Source of the DNA: Brevibacterium sp. JSBI002 | Lineage (GTDB): Bacteria; Actinomycetota; Actinomycetes; Actinomycetales; Brevibacteriaceae | Direction: 5' to 3' | DNA: 64,000 nucleotides | Assembly: GCF_026013965.1 (NCBI RefSeq) | Contig: NZ_CP110341.1 | Location: 2,046,001 to 2,110,000 of the forward strand | Shown here: positions 1 through 10,853 of the stretch, piece after piece | Layout of the letters: each line of letters starts with the position of its first letter | How positions within the stretch are numbered: position 1 is the first letter of the stretch | Translations under genes and position numbers: made by a program | Notes under the pieces: model-generated | Database searches by the model: none | Told to the model about the DNA's origin: nothing | The model's input: only the letters and a program-made list of their open reading frames with translations

Positions 1-2183
<2,183 letters not shown>

Positions 2184-2372
2184 TACCTTCCTTCGCTGAA
2201 CAGACGTGAGCGGGTTCTGACCATCGTACTCTGAACACCCCTTGATTCGACTTGGTTAGACTGCTCACAGGTCAGCGGACGCCGGTTATCTCGGCAAACG
2301 TGATCGATTTCACTGAGACCCGGCCGAACTGTAAGATAACCGATCAGTAACTTACGTCCTCGAAGGAGACTC

Positions 2373-4181
2373 ATGAGCTCAACGACCATGCCGCAGTCGT
2401 CAACACCCGTCGTCGGTTTCGAGGTCGATACCGCCTCGTCGACCACCGATATCTTCCTCAGCACAGTCGCTGAGAACCCCAGCCGCCCTCTGGTCGCCAA
2501 GCCCGACGGAGACGGTTGGAACGAACTGACCGCGGCCGAATTCCTCGCAGAGGTCAAGGCGGCCGCGAAGGGCCTCATCGCCTTGGGCGTGGAAGTCGGT
2601 GACCGGATCGCGATCTTCGGCCCCACCTCGTATGAGTGGACGCTCAGCGACTATGCCATCTGGTACGCCGGGGGAATCTCCGTGCCGTTCTACGACACCT
2701 CTTCGGAGAGCCAGCTCAGCTGGATGCTCACCGACGCCGATGTCACTCGTGGGCTCGTCGCATCACGCGAGCACGCCGATCGGGTGCGGGCGGCGGCCGA
2801 GACCGCCGGACGGGAACAACCGGCCCTGCGGGTCTGGGACGACGGCGCTTTCGCCGATCTCGCCGAAGCCGGCAAGGCCGTCACCGATGAAGAGCTCGAA
2901 GCCGCTCGCTCGCAGGTCGGCTCCGATTCCGTGGCGACGATCATCTACACCTCCGGCACCACCGGAAAGCCCAAGGGCTGTGTGCTCACCCACGCGAACT
3001 TCGTGCAGACCGCCCAAGCCGCTCGCCACCAGATCCCCAGTGTTCTCGACACGAATATGCGCTGCCTGCTGTTCCTGCCGCAGGCTCACGTCTTCGCCCG
3101 GTTCATCGAGGTCCTGGCCATCAGCAACGGTGCTCTGCTCGCTCATCAGTCGGATCTGACGAAGCTCACCGACGCCATGGGCAGCTTCCGCCCCTCGTTC
3201 ATCCTCGGTGTGCCCCGTGTCTTCGAGAAGGTGTTCAATTCCGCACTGACAACTGCCCAGGCAGGCGGCAAGGAGAAGATCTTCCGCCGCGCCGAGCAGG
3301 TCGCCGTCGCCTACTCGAAGGCACTCGACACCGGCAAGGTGCCGACCGCCCTCAAGCTCCAGCATGCCTTGTTCGACAAGCTCGTCTATTCGAAGCTGCG
3401 CGCAGTTATGGGCGGCAACGTCACTCACGCGGTCTCCGGCGGCGGCGCACTCGGCTCTCATCTCGGACACTTCTTCCGCGGACTCGGCATCATCGTTCTC
3501 GAAGGCTACGGACTCACTGAGACCACGGCACCGATCACCGTCAATATTCCGGAGAAGTCGAAGATCGGAACTGTCGGCGTTCCGTTGCCGGGCGCCTCGG
3601 TGGCGATCGCTCCCGACGGTGAGATCCTGGCCAAGGGCGCGCCGGTCTTCCGCGAGTACTGGAACAATCCGGAGGCCACGGCCAAGGAGTTCCATGACGG
3701 CTGGTTCGGCACCGGTGACCTCGGCTCCCTCGATGACGACGGCTACCTCACGATCAACGGCCGCAAGAAGGAGATCATCGTGACCTCCAGCGGCAAGAAC
3801 GTCGCCCCGGCCCCGCTCGAGGATGTGCTGCGTCGCCACCCGATCATCGGCCAGCCGGTGCTCGTCGGCGAGAACCGCAAATTCGTCTCGGCGCTGATCT
3901 TCCTCGATTCGGAGATGCTGCCGGGCTGGCTGAAGAACCATGATCTGCCCCAGATGGGTCTGCGCGAAGCCGCCGAGGACGATGCGATCCAGGCCGAAGT
4001 GGCCAAGGCCGTCGAACAGATGAACAAGACCGTCTCACGCGCCGAAGGGGTCAAGAAGTTCACAATCCTGCCGATCGAACTCAGCGAGGAGAATGGCTAC
4101 CTCTCCGCCAAGCAGTCGGTCAAGCGCCACCTCATCAACAAGGACTTCGCCGCCGAGATCGACGCGCTCTACGCCGGCTGA
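2373..4181 (+). CDS. Long-chain fatty acid--CoA ligase (FadD15-like, AMP-forming)
   Basis: Cytoplasmic acyl-CoA synthetase of the ANL superfamily. It activates fatty acids with ATP and CoA for degradation or lipid synthesis. The 602 residues match the FadD15/FACL type. The P-loop YTSGTTGKPKG is at 192-202, the adenylate-binding GYGLTETT at 378-385, TGDL at 447-450, and the hinge/C-terminal GRKKEII at 463-469, so all core motifs are present. The ATG at 2373 is preceded by GAAGGAGA at good spacing. It stands alone, divergent from leuS. The upstream stretch holds a short inverted element (GTAAG...CTTAC, about 2331-2355) that could be a regulator site, but this is weak. The exact chain length of the substrate cannot be read from sequence. 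Confidence 0.93.
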   Translation: MSSTTMPQSSTPVVGFEVDTASSTTDIFLSTVAENPSRPLVAKPDGDGWNELTAAEFLAEVKAAAKGLIALGVEVGDRIAIFGPTSYEWTLSDYAIWYAGGISVPFYDTSSESQLSWMLTDADVTRGLVASREHADRVRAAAETAGREQPALRVWDDGAFADLAEAGKAVTDEELEAARSQVGSDSVATIIYTSGTTGKPKGCVLTHANFVQTAQAARHQIPSVLDTNMRCLLFLPQAHVFARFIEVLAISNGALLAHQSDLTKLTDAMGSFRPSFILGVPRVFEKVFNSALTTAQAGGKEKIFRRAEQVAVAYSKALDTGKVPTALKLQHALFDKLVYSKLRAVMGGNVTHAVSGGGALGSHLGHFFRGLGIIVLEGYGLTETTAPITVNIPEKSKIGTVGVPLPGASVAIAPDGEILAKGAPVFREYWNNPEATAKEFHDGWFGTGDLGSLDDDGYLTINGRKKEIIVTSSGKNVAPAPLEDVLRRHPIIGQPVLVGENRKFVSALIFLDSEMLPGWLKNHDLPQMGLREAAEDDAIQAEVAKAVEQMNKTVSRAEGVKKFTILPIELSEENGYLSAKQSVKRHLINKDFAAEIDALYAG

Positions 4182-4183
4182 CG

Positions 4184-4246
4184 CACAGCCGCTGTCGACC
4201 GAGGCACAATCGCTGTCGACTGAGACACAGTCGCTGAACTCAGCCT
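4184..4246. repeat. Three degenerate 21-bp tandem repeats
   Basis: Three consecutive 21-base units begin at 4184, 4205 and 4226, each starting CACA and containing a TCGCTG or CGCTGTCGA core. They begin two bases after the stop codon of the acyl-CoA ligase, in the 261-base gap before the next gene. The unit length is a multiple of three, so the array keeps an open frame on both strands, but no start or ribosome-binding site argues for coding. Confidence 0.6.
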
Positions 4247-4442
4247 GCGGGGTACGGCCCGGGCACGGACTCGAACGGTCCGTCCCGGGCCGTCGTCGTC
4301 CCGCCTCGGGGACGGTGACGGACTCCTCCCAATCGGGAGGACACGGCAACGGTGACGTCGTCCCGCCTCGGCGAGGGCTTGCCTCAGCGTCGTAAGCTTG
4401 AGCGCAGAAGTCGAACTCATCGATCTCACTGGAGGCAGCGCC

Positions 4443-5486
4443 ATGTCCGAGACCACCGATCCCACTCCCAGCTACGTGACCGAAGGCGCGGAATTCAACC
4501 GCGATACGAACTACATCGACGATCGCATCCTCAATGATCCGAACGCTCAGTGGCCCGTCGAACCGGGTCGGTATCGCCTCGTCGCCGCCCGCGCCTGCCC
4601 CTGGGCGAACCGGACGATCATCGTCCGTCGCCTCCTCGGCCTCGAGGACGTCATCTCCCTCGGCATGCCCGGCCCCACCCATGATGCGCGATCGTGGACG
4701 TTCGACCTCGACCCGGGCGGGGTGGATCCGGTGCTCGGCATCGAACGGCTGCAGCAGGCGTTCTTCGCCCGCTACCCGGACTATCCGCGCGGAATCACCG
4801 TGCCGGCCGTCGTCGACGTGCCAACCGGCGTCGTCGTGACCAACGACTTCCCACAGATCACGGAGGACTTCTCCACTCAGTGGACCGACTATCACCGTGA
4901 GGGAGCACCGAATCTCTGGCCCGAAGAATCCCGGGAGGAGATGGAGAAGGTGATGCGGCTGATCTACACGGAGATCAACAACGGCGTCTACCGCTGCGGT
5001 TTCGCAGGGTCCCAGGACGCCTACGATGCCGCCTTCGATCGGCTGTTCACCGCTTTGGACACGATCGAGGATCGGCTCAGCCGGTCACGGTTCCTCATGG
5101 GTGAGACCATCACCGAGGCGGACGTGCGACTGTTCACGACACTCGTGCGCTTCGATCCCGTCTACTTCGGACATTTCAAGTGCAACCGGCAGCCGCTCAC
5201 GGCGTTCGAGAATCTGTGGAGCTACGCCCGTGACCTGTACCAGACGCCAGGCTTCGGCGACACTGTCGACTTCGTGCAGATCAAACAGCACTACTACATC
5301 GTCCACCAGGATGTGAACCCGACGCAGATCGTGCCGAAGGGCCCCGACCTCTCGGGTTGGCTCAGCGATCACGGACGCGACCGGAAGTTCGGCGGATCCC
5401 CCTTCGGCGACGGCACCGCTCCCGGACCGGTCAAGCCCGGCGAAGAGGTCACACCCGCGCATACCGCGGCGGCTTGGGTGGGCTGA
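4443..5486 (+). CDS. Glutathionyl-hydroquinone reductase-like protein (GST omega/YqjG family)
   Basis: Thioredoxin-fold plus helical GST-type enzyme of the YqjG/ECM4 family, which reductively removes glutathione from glutathionyl-hydroquinones. In actinobacteria the cofactor is probably mycothiol (inference). The 347 residues carry the catalytic CPWA motif at 52-55 in the context RACPWANR and the family segments VTNDFPQITEDF and GETITEADVRLFTTLVRFD. The frame is open from 4398, but the ATG at 4443 is preferred because GGAGG lies six bases upstream. It is a single gene, convergent with dedA; a detoxification or redox role is likely. Confidence 0.88.
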   Translation: MSETTDPTPSYVTEGAEFNRDTNYIDDRILNDPNAQWPVEPGRYRLVAARACPWANRTIIVRRLLGLEDVISLGMPGPTHDARSWTFDLDPGGVDPVLGIERLQQAFFARYPDYPRGITVPAVVDVPTGVVVTNDFPQITEDFSTQWTDYHREGAPNLWPEESREEMEKVMRLIYTEINNGVYRCGFAGSQDAYDAAFDRLFTALDTIEDRLSRSRFLMGETITEADVRLFTTLVRFDPVYFGHFKCNRQPLTAFENLWSYARDLYQTPGFGDTVDFVQIKQHYYIVHQDVNPTQIVPKGPDLSGWLSDHGRDRKFGGSPFGDGTAPGPVKPGEEVTPAHTAAAWVG

Positions 5487-5596
5487 TGCTTGTGTGAACT
5501 GCTCGCCCGAGGCCTGCTGGCTCCGGGCGAAGCTGGTCTTCGCGCGAGGCGGACGCACGGGCGAGGCGGTTCGATCTCAGAAGTCGAACTGGCTCA

Positions 5597-6394
5597 TCAG
5601 GCGTCGAATTCGCCGGGCGCGATATGGTCGTTCTCCGTCGTATCGAGCCCTGCGGCCCTCTTCCGTCGCTGTTTGCGGACCTTGAGCACGATCCACGCGA
5701 TGACGAAGACGACGACGGCGACGATGACGACGTTCTGGAAATAGCCTGCGTAGGTCTCGACAACCGACCAGTTCTCGCCCAGGGTGAAGCCTGCGACGAT
5801 GAGGATCGTATTCCAGATCGCGCTGCCGGACGTGGTCAGCAGCAGGAACTTGAGCAGTCGCATGTCCCGCATTCCGGCGGGGATGGAGATGAGCGACCGG
5901 AAGATCGGGATCATCCGCCCGAAGAAGACGGCTTTGTCCCCGTGCTTGTCGAACCAGGCGACGGTCTTGTGCACATCGTCGACATCGACCAAAGGCATCT
6001 TCACCGCGATCCGGGCGATGCGTTCGATGCCGATCCACTTACCCAGCGCCCACAGCAGAACCGCACCGACGACCGAACCGATCGTGGCGAAGACGATCGC
6101 GGCCACGATGTTCATCTGCCCCTGGCTGGAGGTGAATCCGGCCAGAGGCAGAACGAGCTCACTGGGGATGGGCGGGAAGATGTTGTCGAGGAAGACCATG
6201 AACCCGACACCGGCCGGCCCCAGGGTCTCCATGATCGTCACGGTCCAGGCCGAGAACCCGCTGAGGTTGTCCGCAGCGCTGCCGCCGGCAGCGAGGACAC
6301 GGGCAGGGACGCCGCCGGCGGGCAGGCCGGCGAGGCTGTCGGTGGCAACGGGTGCGAAATCGGCAATCGGAGCGTACGGATCGGTGATCGGCAT
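5597..6394 (-). CDS. DedA family membrane protein (SNARE-associated/VTT domain)
   Basis: Polytopic inner-membrane protein of the DedA/VTT family, whose members act in lipid (undecaprenyl phosphate or phospholipid) translocation and membrane homeostasis. About 265 residues. The family hallmarks are visible: the amphipathic entrance FLDNIFPPIPSELVLPLAGF, then GALLLWALGK-like and FGRMIPIFRSLISIPAGMRDM segments (the conserved [F/Y]xRxxPxxR...G), and late transmembrane helices before a basic RKQRRKR tail. I start at the ATG (6394); an in-frame TTG two codons earlier (6400) is possible. No strong ribosome-binding site is seen. The gene is divergent from yihY. Confidence 0.93.
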   Translation of the reverse strand: MPITDPYAPIADFAPVATDSLAGLPAGGVPARVLAAGGSAADNLSGFSAWTVTIMETLGPAGVGFMVFLDNIFPPIPSELVLPLAGFTSSQGQMNIVAAIVFATIGSVVGAVLLWALGKWIGIERIARIAVKMPLVDVDDVHKTVAWFDKHGDKAVFFGRMIPIFRSLISIPAGMRDMRLLKFLLLTTSGSAIWNTILIVAGFTLGENWSVVETYAGYFQNVVIVAVVVFVIAWIVLKVRKQRRKRAAGLDTTENDHIAPGEFDA

Positions 6395-6520
6395 GATCAA
6401 AAGTCTAGATAAGGGCGCGGCCTGCCGCTCACAGTACGCTCACAGCGGCTAGTGTGGAAACGAACACCTCAGACCGGAATACGAACGCACCTTGCGGATA
6501 CGCATCGAAGGAGCACACAC

Positions 6521-7558
6521 GTGGCACCTGCCAAAGTACTGGCCTCGCGCAACACCGTCGCTGAGGTCGGCCACAATGCCGTCAGTCGACCCGGACCTGC
6601 CCACCTCATGCGCGCAGTCCAGCGTTTCGGACAGCGTCTGGGCAATCAGTTCGGTGCCGCGATCACCTACTTCCTCGTTCTCGCGGTCATGCCCATCGCC
6701 ATGGTCAGCCTCGCGAGCATCGGCTTCGTCCTCGACGTCGCCCGACCCGAGCTCCTTCCCGAGGTCACCAAGCAGATCGAGACGTTCACCGCCGGGAATG
6801 AGTCACTGACAGAGCAGCTCGAAAGCTACCTGTTGCAGTGGCAGGCAGTCGGAATCATCGGTATCCTCACCGGCCTCTACACAGGTCAGGGATTCATCGG
6901 CAACCTCGGTGCCGCAGTCCGAGCCCAGCTGCACGACGACTTCGACGATGCCGTGCCGGAGAAGTCGTTCGTCGCGAAGATCATCGGCAATGTCGTCACC
7001 CTCATCGGACTCATCATCGGCCTGCTCCTGGCCGTGGCGCTCACTGTCGTCGGCACCGGTCTGCGCTCGATGATCGCCGACTTCCTCGGGCTCAGCGGAT
7101 TCGCCGGCAGTCTGCTGTTCATCGTTCCGGTCATCCTCACCTTCGGCGCCGCCTGGCTGATCTTCTGGTTCCTGTTCACGATGCTGCCGGAGAAGCCGGT
7201 CGACAAGCAGGCGAAGAACCGCGGTTCGCTCATCGGCGCGACCGCGTTCCTCATCCTCATCAACTTCTCCACGGTGCTCGTCAATCTCTTCTCCGGGAAC
7301 AAGGCCGCCGGAGTGTTCGGATCGATCATCGCGATCATGCTCACGCTCAACGTCTTCGCCCGCATCATCCTGTTCATCGCCGCGTGGATCGGCACGGCGA
7401 AACCACCGCGGCCGCGCGAAGAGGAGCCGGAATACCGCTTCGTCGAACCGAAGGTGCAGGCACAGAGCCTCGGCGCGCTCATCACCGGCGCGGGAATCGT
7501 GGCGCTGACCCTGCTGGGCTTCAAACGCTTCGAGGAACGCCGGTCCGATCGCGAATAG
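6521..7558 (+). CDS. YihY/virulence factor BrkB family membrane protein
   Basis: Inner-membrane protein of the YihY (UPF0761, once misnamed RNase BN) family, of unknown biochemical role. The 345 residues have five to six hydrophobic helices, including FGAAITYFLVLAVMPIAMV near the N terminus, a typical YihY segment, and a cytoplasmic tail ending in acidic and basic residues. The frame opens at 6452, but the GTG at 6521 has GAAGGAG seven bases upstream and is the better start. The next gene, gapB, starts 55 bases after the stop and could be cotranscribed. Confidence 0.9.
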   Translation: MAPAKVLASRNTVAEVGHNAVSRPGPAHLMRAVQRFGQRLGNQFGAAITYFLVLAVMPIAMVSLASIGFVLDVARPELLPEVTKQIETFTAGNESLTEQLESYLLQWQAVGIIGILTGLYTGQGFIGNLGAAVRAQLHDDFDDAVPEKSFVAKIIGNVVTLIGLIIGLLLAVALTVVGTGLRSMIADFLGLSGFAGSLLFIVPVILTFGAAWLIFWFLFTMLPEKPVDKQAKNRGSLIGATAFLILINFSTVLVNLFSGNKAAGVFGSIIAIMLTLNVFARIILFIAAWIGTAKPPRPREEEPEYRFVEPKVQAQSLGALITGAGIVALTLLGFKRFEERRSDRE

Positions 7559-7613
7559 GCGAGACGGTAGACTGTGGGCGCATCCGTTATAACTGACCGA
7601 GGGGACACGACCT

Positions 7614-9041
7614 TTGACTGACGCTACGACTGCTCGCCTGAACGATTGGGCGAAGAAGCAGACCGCCGCCGAAGAACTCATTCCGCTAGTCGGACGCCTG
7701 TACCGTGAGAACGACGTTCTGCTGACCCTGTTCGGGCGGTCGCTGCTGAACAAGTCGGTGACCGGCATGATCAAGGCGCACCGCTATGCTCGCCACTTCC
7801 TCGGCGAAGAGCTCGACATCCAGATCACCCACCGCATCGTCAAGGCGCTGTCGGGGCTCAACCTGGCACCGGCCCGCATCGATCTGGGACGCCTCATCGA
7901 GAAGCTCGATGATCCGAACGCCGATGTCGACGCCTTCCTCGCCGCCGAGCTCGCCGAAGTCGTTCAGTCGCAGTCCGGCAAGGGCGAGGTCCGCGACGTC
8001 GTCCTCTACGGCTTCGGTCGCATCGGCCGTCTGCTCGCACGCATCCTCATAGACCGCGCCGGCGGCACCGGCATGCGTCTGCGTGCGATCGTCGTGCGCC
8101 GCAATGGGGAGAACGACATCGTCAAGCGCGCCTCCCTGCTGCGCCGCGACTCGGTGCACGGCGCGTTCGACGGCAGCATCGTCGTCGACGAAGAGAACAG
8201 CACCATCCAGGCCAACGGCACCCTCATCCAGGTCATCTACTCGAATGACCCCTCGGAGGTCGACTACACCGCCTACGGAATCAACGACGCCATCATCGTC
8301 GACAACACCGGAAAGTGGCGCGACGAAGAGGGACTGTCCAAGCACCTCGCATGCCCCGGTGCGTCGAAGGTCCTGCTCACGGCTCCCGGCAAGGGCGATG
8401 TCAAGAACATCGTCTTCGGAGTCAATGACGACGCGATCCTCGACACGGACACCATCGTCTCGGCAGCTTCGTGCACGACGAACGCGATCACCCCGGTGCT
8501 CAAGGCCATCAACGACAAGTTCGGTGTCCGCAACGGCCACGTCGAGACGGTCCACTCGTTCACCAACGACCAGAACCTCATCGACAACTTCCACAAGGGC
8601 TCCCGCCGCGGCCGTGCAGCCGGCCTCAACATGGTCCTCACCGAGACCGGTGCCGCCAAGGCCGTCGCCAAGGCTCTGCCGGAGCTGGCCGGGAAGCTCT
8701 CGGGCAATGCGATCCGCGTACCCACCCCGAACGTGTCCATGGCGATCCTCAACCTCAACCTGGACAACGCCACCACCGTCGACGAGCTCAACACGTTCCT
8801 CCGCGAAGTGTCGATGCATTCGCCGCTGCGCAACCAAGTCGACTACGTCACCTCTCCCGAGCTCGTGTCCACCGACCTCGTCGGCTCCAAGCGGGCCGGT
8901 GTCGTCGACGGTCTGGCCACGATCGTCGATGAGGACCGCGTCGTCGTCTACGTCTGGTACGACAACGAATTCGGCTACTCCTGCCAGGTCGTGCGCTGCG
9001 TGGCCAAGATGGCGGACGTCGACGTCCCGGCATTTCCCTGA
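7614..9041 (+). CDS. gapB: Glyceraldehyde-3-phosphate dehydrogenase, long GapB type
   Basis: Glycolytic/gluconeogenic enzyme interconverting glyceraldehyde-3-phosphate and 1,3-bisphosphoglycerate. At 475 residues it is about 140 longer at the N terminus than ordinary GAPDH, matching the GapB class of corynebacteria, where the enzyme mainly works in the gluconeogenic direction (family knowledge). The dinucleotide motif GFGRIGR is at 133-139, the catalytic Cys287 is in SCTTN, and the C terminus has WYDNEFGYS. The start is TTG at 7614, the only start that fits the GAGGGG sequence upstream. A strong hairpin follows at 9100-9129. Confidence 0.93.
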   Translation: MTDATTARLNDWAKKQTAAEELIPLVGRLYRENDVLLTLFGRSLLNKSVTGMIKAHRYARHFLGEELDIQITHRIVKALSGLNLAPARIDLGRLIEKLDDPNADVDAFLAAELAEVVQSQSGKGEVRDVVLYGFGRIGRLLARILIDRAGGTGMRLRAIVVRRNGENDIVKRASLLRRDSVHGAFDGSIVVDEENSTIQANGTLIQVIYSNDPSEVDYTAYGINDAIIVDNTGKWRDEEGLSKHLACPGASKVLLTAPGKGDVKNIVFGVNDDAILDTDTIVSAASCTTNAITPVLKAINDKFGVRNGHVETVHSFTNDQNLIDNFHKGSRRGRAAGLNMVLTETGAAKAVAKALPELAGKLSGNAIRVPTPNVSMAILNLNLDNATTVDELNTFLREVSMHSPLRNQVDYVTSPELVSTDLVGSKRAGVVDGLATIVDEDRVVVYVWYDNEFGYSCQVVRCVAKMADVDVPAFP

Positions 9042-9099
9042 TATCGCCGAGGCGGCCCACCGAAACGCTCGGATGAGCGTTCGGTGACCGGCTGAGACA

Positions 9100-9129
9100 G
9101 GTGCCCGGAGTCTTCCGACTCCGGGCACC
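9100..9129 (+). terminator. Hairpin terminator after gapB
   Basis: A perfect 13-bp stem, GGTGCCCGGAGTC / GACTCCGGGCACC, closes a TTCC loop and is followed by TTCGTCATT. It is 59 bases after the gapB stop and there is no other gene to serve on this strand. A weaker hairpin (CCGAA...TTCGG) lies at 9060-9086. Confidence 0.8.
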
Positions 9130-9254
9130 TTCGTCATTCACCTCCGTCGCCATCCCGCACCCTTAGCCGCGCCCCCTACACCTCCCGCGGCCGCACCATC
9201 TCTCACCGGTACTGCCTCGCCCTACACCTCCTGCCGAAACCTCTCGGGAATGAC

Positions 9255-9282
9255 AGAACCTCCCGTAGGAACGAGAGGTTCT
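9255..9282 (-). terminator. Short hairpin after the 9304-9891 gene
   Basis: AGAACCTC (9255-9262) pairs with GAGGTTCT (9275-9282). It lies 22 bases beyond the stop of the minus-strand membrane-protein gene. No U tract follows, so it may be a terminator or only a 3'-end stabiliser. Confidence 0.45.
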
Positions 9283-9303
9283 GCCCGCAACGAGGTGTTC
9301 TGC

Positions 9304-9891
9304 CTACTTCGCGGCGTCGGACTCCATGGCCTCATGCAGCCAGATCGGGGTGAATGTGGCGAACCGCTCCGCCAGATCATCGTCGCTGTCGAGGATGACG
9401 GCGAGTCGGTCATCGGCATTTGCCAGCTCATTCGCCCAGATGGGACCCAGGCAGGCCAGCAGCAGGCAGGCGATGACGACTGCGCCGGCCAGGATAGGAG
9501 TCTCAGCCCACAGCAGCATGCCGAACAGGATCCCGACGATGGCGAAGCCGACCGCGACGGCGAGTCCGGCATTCCGCGTCCGCGGCGCCTTGGCACGAGC
9601 CGGTCGCGACGCAGCGATCGAGTCGAGCACGTCCCGGTTGATCCGCGTCCAGGCGATGATCGCGCCCAGCGCGCAGACGATGCCGATCATAATGAGGCTG
9701 AACGCCGAGAACAGCAGCACCGCATCGATGTGATCGCCTTGGGCTTGGAGGGCGGCCCCGAGTCCGGCGACGAGCATCGCCAGGGCGAGCACCAGCATGC
9801 TCAGCAGTCTGGCACGGCGCACGGCGATGAGTTCGGCGATCACCCTGGCCAGGAAGCCCCGCTGTGCCGCGGGGTCGTCGGCCTGGCTCAC
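9304..9891 (-). CDS. Small four-helix membrane protein, function unknown
   Basis: I do not recognise a named family. The 195-residue product has four hydrophobic helices (around LLSMLVLALAMLVAGLG, LLFSAFSLIMIGIVCALGAI, VAVGFAIVGILFGMLLW and GAVVIACLLLACLG), short loops and an acidic cytoplasmic C-terminal tail. The frame extends to 9993, but the GTG at 9891 overlaps the stop of the upstream dehydrogenase by four bases (GTGA), a standard coupling arrangement, and the extra N-terminal residues would be shadow translation of that gene. Coupling suggests co-expression with the dehydrogenase, not necessarily a shared function. Confidence 0.75.
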   Translation of the reverse strand: MSQADDPAAQRGFLARVIAELIAVRRARLLSMLVLALAMLVAGLGAALQAQGDHIDAVLLFSAFSLIMIGIVCALGAIIAWTRINRDVLDSIAASRPARAKAPRTRNAGLAVAVGFAIVGILFGMLLWAETPILAGAVVIACLLLACLGPIWANELANADDRLAVILDSDDDLAERFATFTPIWLHEAMESDAAK

Positions 9892-10853
9892 CGCACGTAC
9901 CCGAGCCGCTTGTCCACGGTGTGCGGGAACTGCTCCCCGGCCAGATACTGTTCGAACAGGGCGTGGAACTGCTCGGCCAGTCGCATTCTCCACCCGTCGG
10001 TATCACCGCTCATATGTGGGGTGATGATGACATTGTCCAGCGACCACAGAGGATGGCCTGCGGGCAGCGGCTCTTCGTCGAAGACGTCGAGTCCGGCCCC
10101 GCCGATCTGTCCCTCGCGCAGCGCGGTGACGAGTGCGTCGGTGTCGACTGTGTCTCCGCGTCCGACATTGATGAACACGGCGGTGTCGTCCATGGCGGCG
10201 AACGCCTCGGCGCCGATGAGTCTCTCGGTCTTCTCCGTCAGCGGTGCGATGTCGATGACCCAGTCGAATCCGGCCACGTGTTCGGGCAGGGTGGCGGAGT
10301 CGATGACCTCACCGAAGTCGGCGTCGCCGCTGCGGGCGCGCGATCCGGCTCCGGTGACGTCGATGTCTACGGCCTTCAGCAGGCGTGCGATTCCTCGACC
10401 GATGGCTCCGGTACCGACGATGAGAGCCTTGGTTCCGGCGATGTCGCGGGTCGACCGGCGGTTCCACCTGCCCTCCGCTTGGTCGTCGAGCGAGCCGATC
10501 GAGCTCTTCGCGTGCATGAGGATGTAGCTGAGGACGAATTCGGCGATCGGGCGGTCGAAGATCCCGCGGGCGTTCGTCACGGTCACCGGTGATTCGACGA
10601 GCTCATCGAAGAGGAGCGAGTCCACGCCCGCTGCCGCGGCATGGACCCACTCGAGTCTGTCGGCGCTGCCATAGGCGTCCTTGAGTGCGGTGGAGAAGAA
10701 ATCCCACATCAGCAGCACATCGGTGCCGGGCAGCGCCTGGGCCAGGGTCGACGCCTCGGCGATGCGCAGTTCGATCCCGTCCAGCTCCCCCAGATCAGTG
10801 ATCAGTGCGGGGATCTCGGTCCCGGGTGAGTTGAGTATGGTCAGTACCGTCAT
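9888..10853 (-). CDS. D-2-hydroxyacid dehydrogenase, NAD-dependent
   Basis: Reduces 2-oxoacids to D-2-hydroxyacids (or the reverse) with NAD(P)H; cytosolic. The 321-residue chain has the two-domain fold signals: nucleotide-binding GTGAIGRG in the middle and the catalytic triad residues in NVGRG (Arg), DVFDEEP (Glu) and TPHMSG (His). The family is broad (glyoxylate, hydroxypyruvate, phenylpyruvate and others), and the substrate cannot be assigned. ATG 10853 is chosen: AAGGAG lies eight bases upstream, and translation from the earlier in-frame position 10958 would only read the MFS gene out of frame. It overlaps the 3' end of the MFS gene by 59 bases. Confidence 0.9.
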   Translation of the reverse strand: MTVLTILNSPGTEIPALITDLGELDGIELRIAEASTLAQALPGTDVLLMWDFFSTALKDAYGSADRLEWVHAAAAGVDSLLFDELVESPVTVTNARGIFDRPIAEFVLSYILMHAKSSIGSLDDQAEGRWNRRSTRDIAGTKALIVGTGAIGRGIARLLKAVDIDVTGAGSRARSGDADFGEVIDSATLPEHVAGFDWVIDIAPLTEKTERLIGAEAFAAMDDTAVFINVGRGDTVDTDALVTALREGQIGGAGLDVFDEEPLPAGHPLWSLDNVIITPHMSGDTDGWRMRLAEQFHALFEQYLAGEQFPHTVDKRLGYVR